Positions 6,173 to 6,898 of a DNA stretch of 6,898 nt are shown here, one piece after another; the first letter of the stretch is position 1, and each line of letters begins with the position of its first letter. The DNA is from Bacteroidota bacterium (lineage in GTDB: Bacteria > Spirochaetota > Spirochaetia > JABMQR01), in NCBI GenBank assembly GCA_013202335.1, contig JABMQR010000103.1:1-6898 (forward strand), given 5' to 3'. The translations under genes were made by a program, and so were the position numbers. The notes beneath the pieces are model-generated. The model was not told where the DNA came from, searched no databases, and was given only the letters and a program-made list of their open reading frames with translations.

Positions 6173-6331
6173 AAAGATGTGATAACAATTTAATCTACTT
6201 TTTATTGAAACAAGTTAGCAAAAAATCTTCAGACAACATGATTACACGAAGTTATCACCGATATCAGGTTCTATACCCTCAACTCATATCAAGCAAACAG
6301 AAAGCAAGAACCTACGAAACAAATAACCGGG
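6173..6331 (+). other. Unstructured part of the putative leader; no gene recognised
   Basis: This AT-rich stretch follows the rightward promoter. The short open frame from 6205 uses a TTG with no ribosome-binding site, so I do not call a gene. AGGTTCT (6266-6272) can pair with AGAACCT (6307-6313), a weak 7-bp stem. The octamer GGTTCTAT at 6267-6274 also begins the hairpin at 6331, a possible decayed repeat unit. No riboswitch motif is recognised. Confidence 0.3.
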
Positions 6332-6362
6332 GTTCTATCAAAATTAATAATTTTGATAGAAC
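6332..6362. repeat. Hairpin repeat unit with GTTCTATCAAAATT arms
   Basis: This is a perfect 14-bp inverted repeat (6332-6345 with 6349-6362) with a 3-base loop. Its arms are nearly identical to stem 3 of copy 1 (2115-2145), sharing GTTCTATCAAAAT. It lies as an extra unit beyond the main inverted copy. No T-run follows on either strand, so it is not an intrinsic terminator. Confidence 0.7.
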
Positions 6363-6391
6363 GACCAACCAGCAGTACTTTTATTAATGGA

Positions 6392-6446
6392 GGATCTTTC
6401 AAAATTATTTATTTTGATAGATCCAAATCTTTGATTTGGATCTATC
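6392..6446. repeat. Two overlapping, mutually exclusive hairpins
   Basis: Hairpin A pairs 6392-6405 with 6411-6424 (14 bp, one T-T mismatch, 5-base loop). Hairpin B pairs 6416-6429 with 6433-6446 (14 perfect bp, loop TTT). The segment 6416-6424 belongs to both stems, so only one can form fully at a time, as in RNA switches. A 22-base block (6399-6420) is the exact reverse complement of 2118-2139 in copy 1. No poly-T tail follows hairpin B on the plus strand, so ordinary attenuation by termination is not indicated. Confidence 0.65.
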
Positions 6447-6614
6447 TACCTATTAGCCAGAAGTTTTTGGAAATATGTGATTCTATACAATGCATGTGTT
6501 TAGAGTCAATTTTTCAAAAACTTCCAATTCTAATCTGTGATTTGAATCAGGCAAATTTCCTAGAAAATCGAATTAAATCATAGATTTAATCTTTGATTTT
6601 TGAAATTGCCTCAA
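6392..6614. repeat. Palindromic repeat element, copy 2 (inverted and expanded relative to copy 1)
   Basis: Read on the minus strand, blocks of copy 1 recur in the same order. The boundary block 6614-6590 matches 1994-2018 at 23 of 25 bases. GAAGTTTTTGA and CAAAAACTTCTG recur (stem 6460-6469 with 6515-6524, 45-base loop), followed by a similar CTA-TAGGT stretch. The terminal hairpin core is identical over 22 bases. Copy 2 is longer: the compact 17-bp hairpin is replaced by a long imperfect stem (6550-6569 region with 6595-6610, inner 8-bp stem 6572-6579 with 6583-6590), and hairpin B is added. No coding frame is supported in it. Confidence 0.65.
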
Positions 6615-6666
6615 TGTACTGAAACACCAGGCTTATCACCAAAATACCATAAACCCTGAGGTGAAT

Positions 6667-6898
6667 ATGAAAATATTATTAATTGCCCCTCATGCTCAAC
6701 TTAAAGGCTACAGCCGCCTTTTTTTTCAAAATGATGAAGTGAGTCTTGGCCTGCTCTCTATTGAAGCTATGTGCAAACAAAATGGGCATACAACTCGTCT
6801 TATGCTGTTGCAAGAAAAAGATGTCGAATCGGCAATTTCGGAATATCGACCTGAGATTGTCGGCATTACTTCAATGACGCCTACGTACTTAACAGCTC
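6667..6898 (+). CDS. N-terminus of a cobalamin-binding-domain protein, probable B12-dependent radical SAM enzyme (partial)
   Basis: The first 77 codons are visible and the frame runs off the window. The ATG at 6667 is preceded by GAGG (6658-6661) at good spacing. The sequence begins MKILLIAP, followed by SLGLLSIEAMCKQNGH (26-41) and YRPEIVGITSMTP (61-73). This is the Rossmann-like pattern at the start of B12-binding radical SAM proteins (HpnJ/BchE-like families): first strand, helix ending in NGH, then a strand with VGIT. The canonical B12 DxHxxG motif is not evident in the visible part, as is common in this group. The CxxxCxxC cluster motif would lie beyond the window, so the radical SAM assignment is inference. 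Such enzymes perform methylations or ring rearrangements on lipids, cofactors or natural products. The gene is divergent from the sugar operon and probably functionally unrelated. Confidence 0.75.
   Translation, partial: MKILLIAPHAQLKGYSRLFFQNDEVSLGLLSIEAMCKQNGHTTRLMLLQEKDVESAISEYRPEIVGITSMTPTYLTA

Noticed and set aside
6205..6387. Short rightward open frame of 60 codons in the intergenic region
   Set aside because: It starts with TTG without a ribosome-binding site, runs into the hairpin repeat, and its composition is low-complexity (K, N, S, T, Q).
6353..6583. Rightward open frame of 76 codons across the hairpin repeats
   Set aside because: It is encoded almost wholly by palindromic repeat sequence, shows no recognisable domain and has no convincing initiation site.
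6332..6614. CRISPR array
   Set aside because: The repeats are irregularly spaced palindromes of differing sequence with no constant spacer length and no cas genes.
6173..6666. Cobalamin riboswitch ahead of the B12-binding-domain gene
   Set aside because: No B12-box-like sequence was found in the leader; the hairpins are better explained by the repeat family.

Overview
The window is a moderately AT-rich bacterial segment dominated by one leftward (minus-strand) six-gene operon for uptake and metabolism of an unidentified carbohydrate. It also holds a long structured intergenic region and, at the right edge, the first 77 codons of a rightward gene. A spirochaete (Spirochaetota) is my best guess. 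The reasons are the style of the solute-binding protein (signal peptide ending AFA|QGAGE, no lipobox cysteine), CUT1 permeases without an adjacent ATPase, and a two-subunit transketolase. No rRNA or other taxonomic marker is present, so this is weak inference.

Layout, left to right: 1-132 is a GC-richer noncoding stretch with a tandem repeat and a possible palindrome cut by the window edge. 133-966 and 968-1858 encode the two CUT1 permeases, one base apart. 1859-2150 is a noncoding gap with an intrinsic-terminator-like hairpin and a three-hairpin repeat. 2151-3392 encodes the sugar-binding protein. 3402-4346 and 4373-5254 encode the C-terminal (Pyr plus C) and N-terminal (TPP-binding) halves of a split transketolase. 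5277-5960 encodes a GntR/FadR-family regulator. 5961-6666 carries the operon promoter with two identical 14-bp palindromic operators, a GGGGTCTGACCCC element, a good rightward sigma70-type promoter and a second, larger, inverted copy of the hairpin repeat. 6667-6898 begins a cobalamin-binding-domain protein, probably a B12-dependent radical SAM enzyme.

Likely working model: the regulator binds its two operators over its own promoter and releases when the substrate or a metabolite binds its FCD domain. The operon is then transcribed regulator - transketolase N - transketolase C - binding protein - permease - permease. The hairpin terminator after the binding-protein gene would keep permease levels below binding-protein levels. 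The transporter lacks its own ATPase and probably uses a shared MsmX/UgpC-type subunit encoded elsewhere. No kinase, isomerase or glycosidase is present, so the sugar cannot be named. A split transketolase co-regulated with a sugar importer suggests a dedicated catabolic two-carbon transfer, not housekeeping pentose phosphate flux.

The most unusual structure is a family of intergenic hairpins sharing the core TCAAAAT-loop-ATTTTGA but with different, still self-complementary flanks. They are arranged as two related multi-hairpin elements in opposite orientation about 4.3 kb apart.
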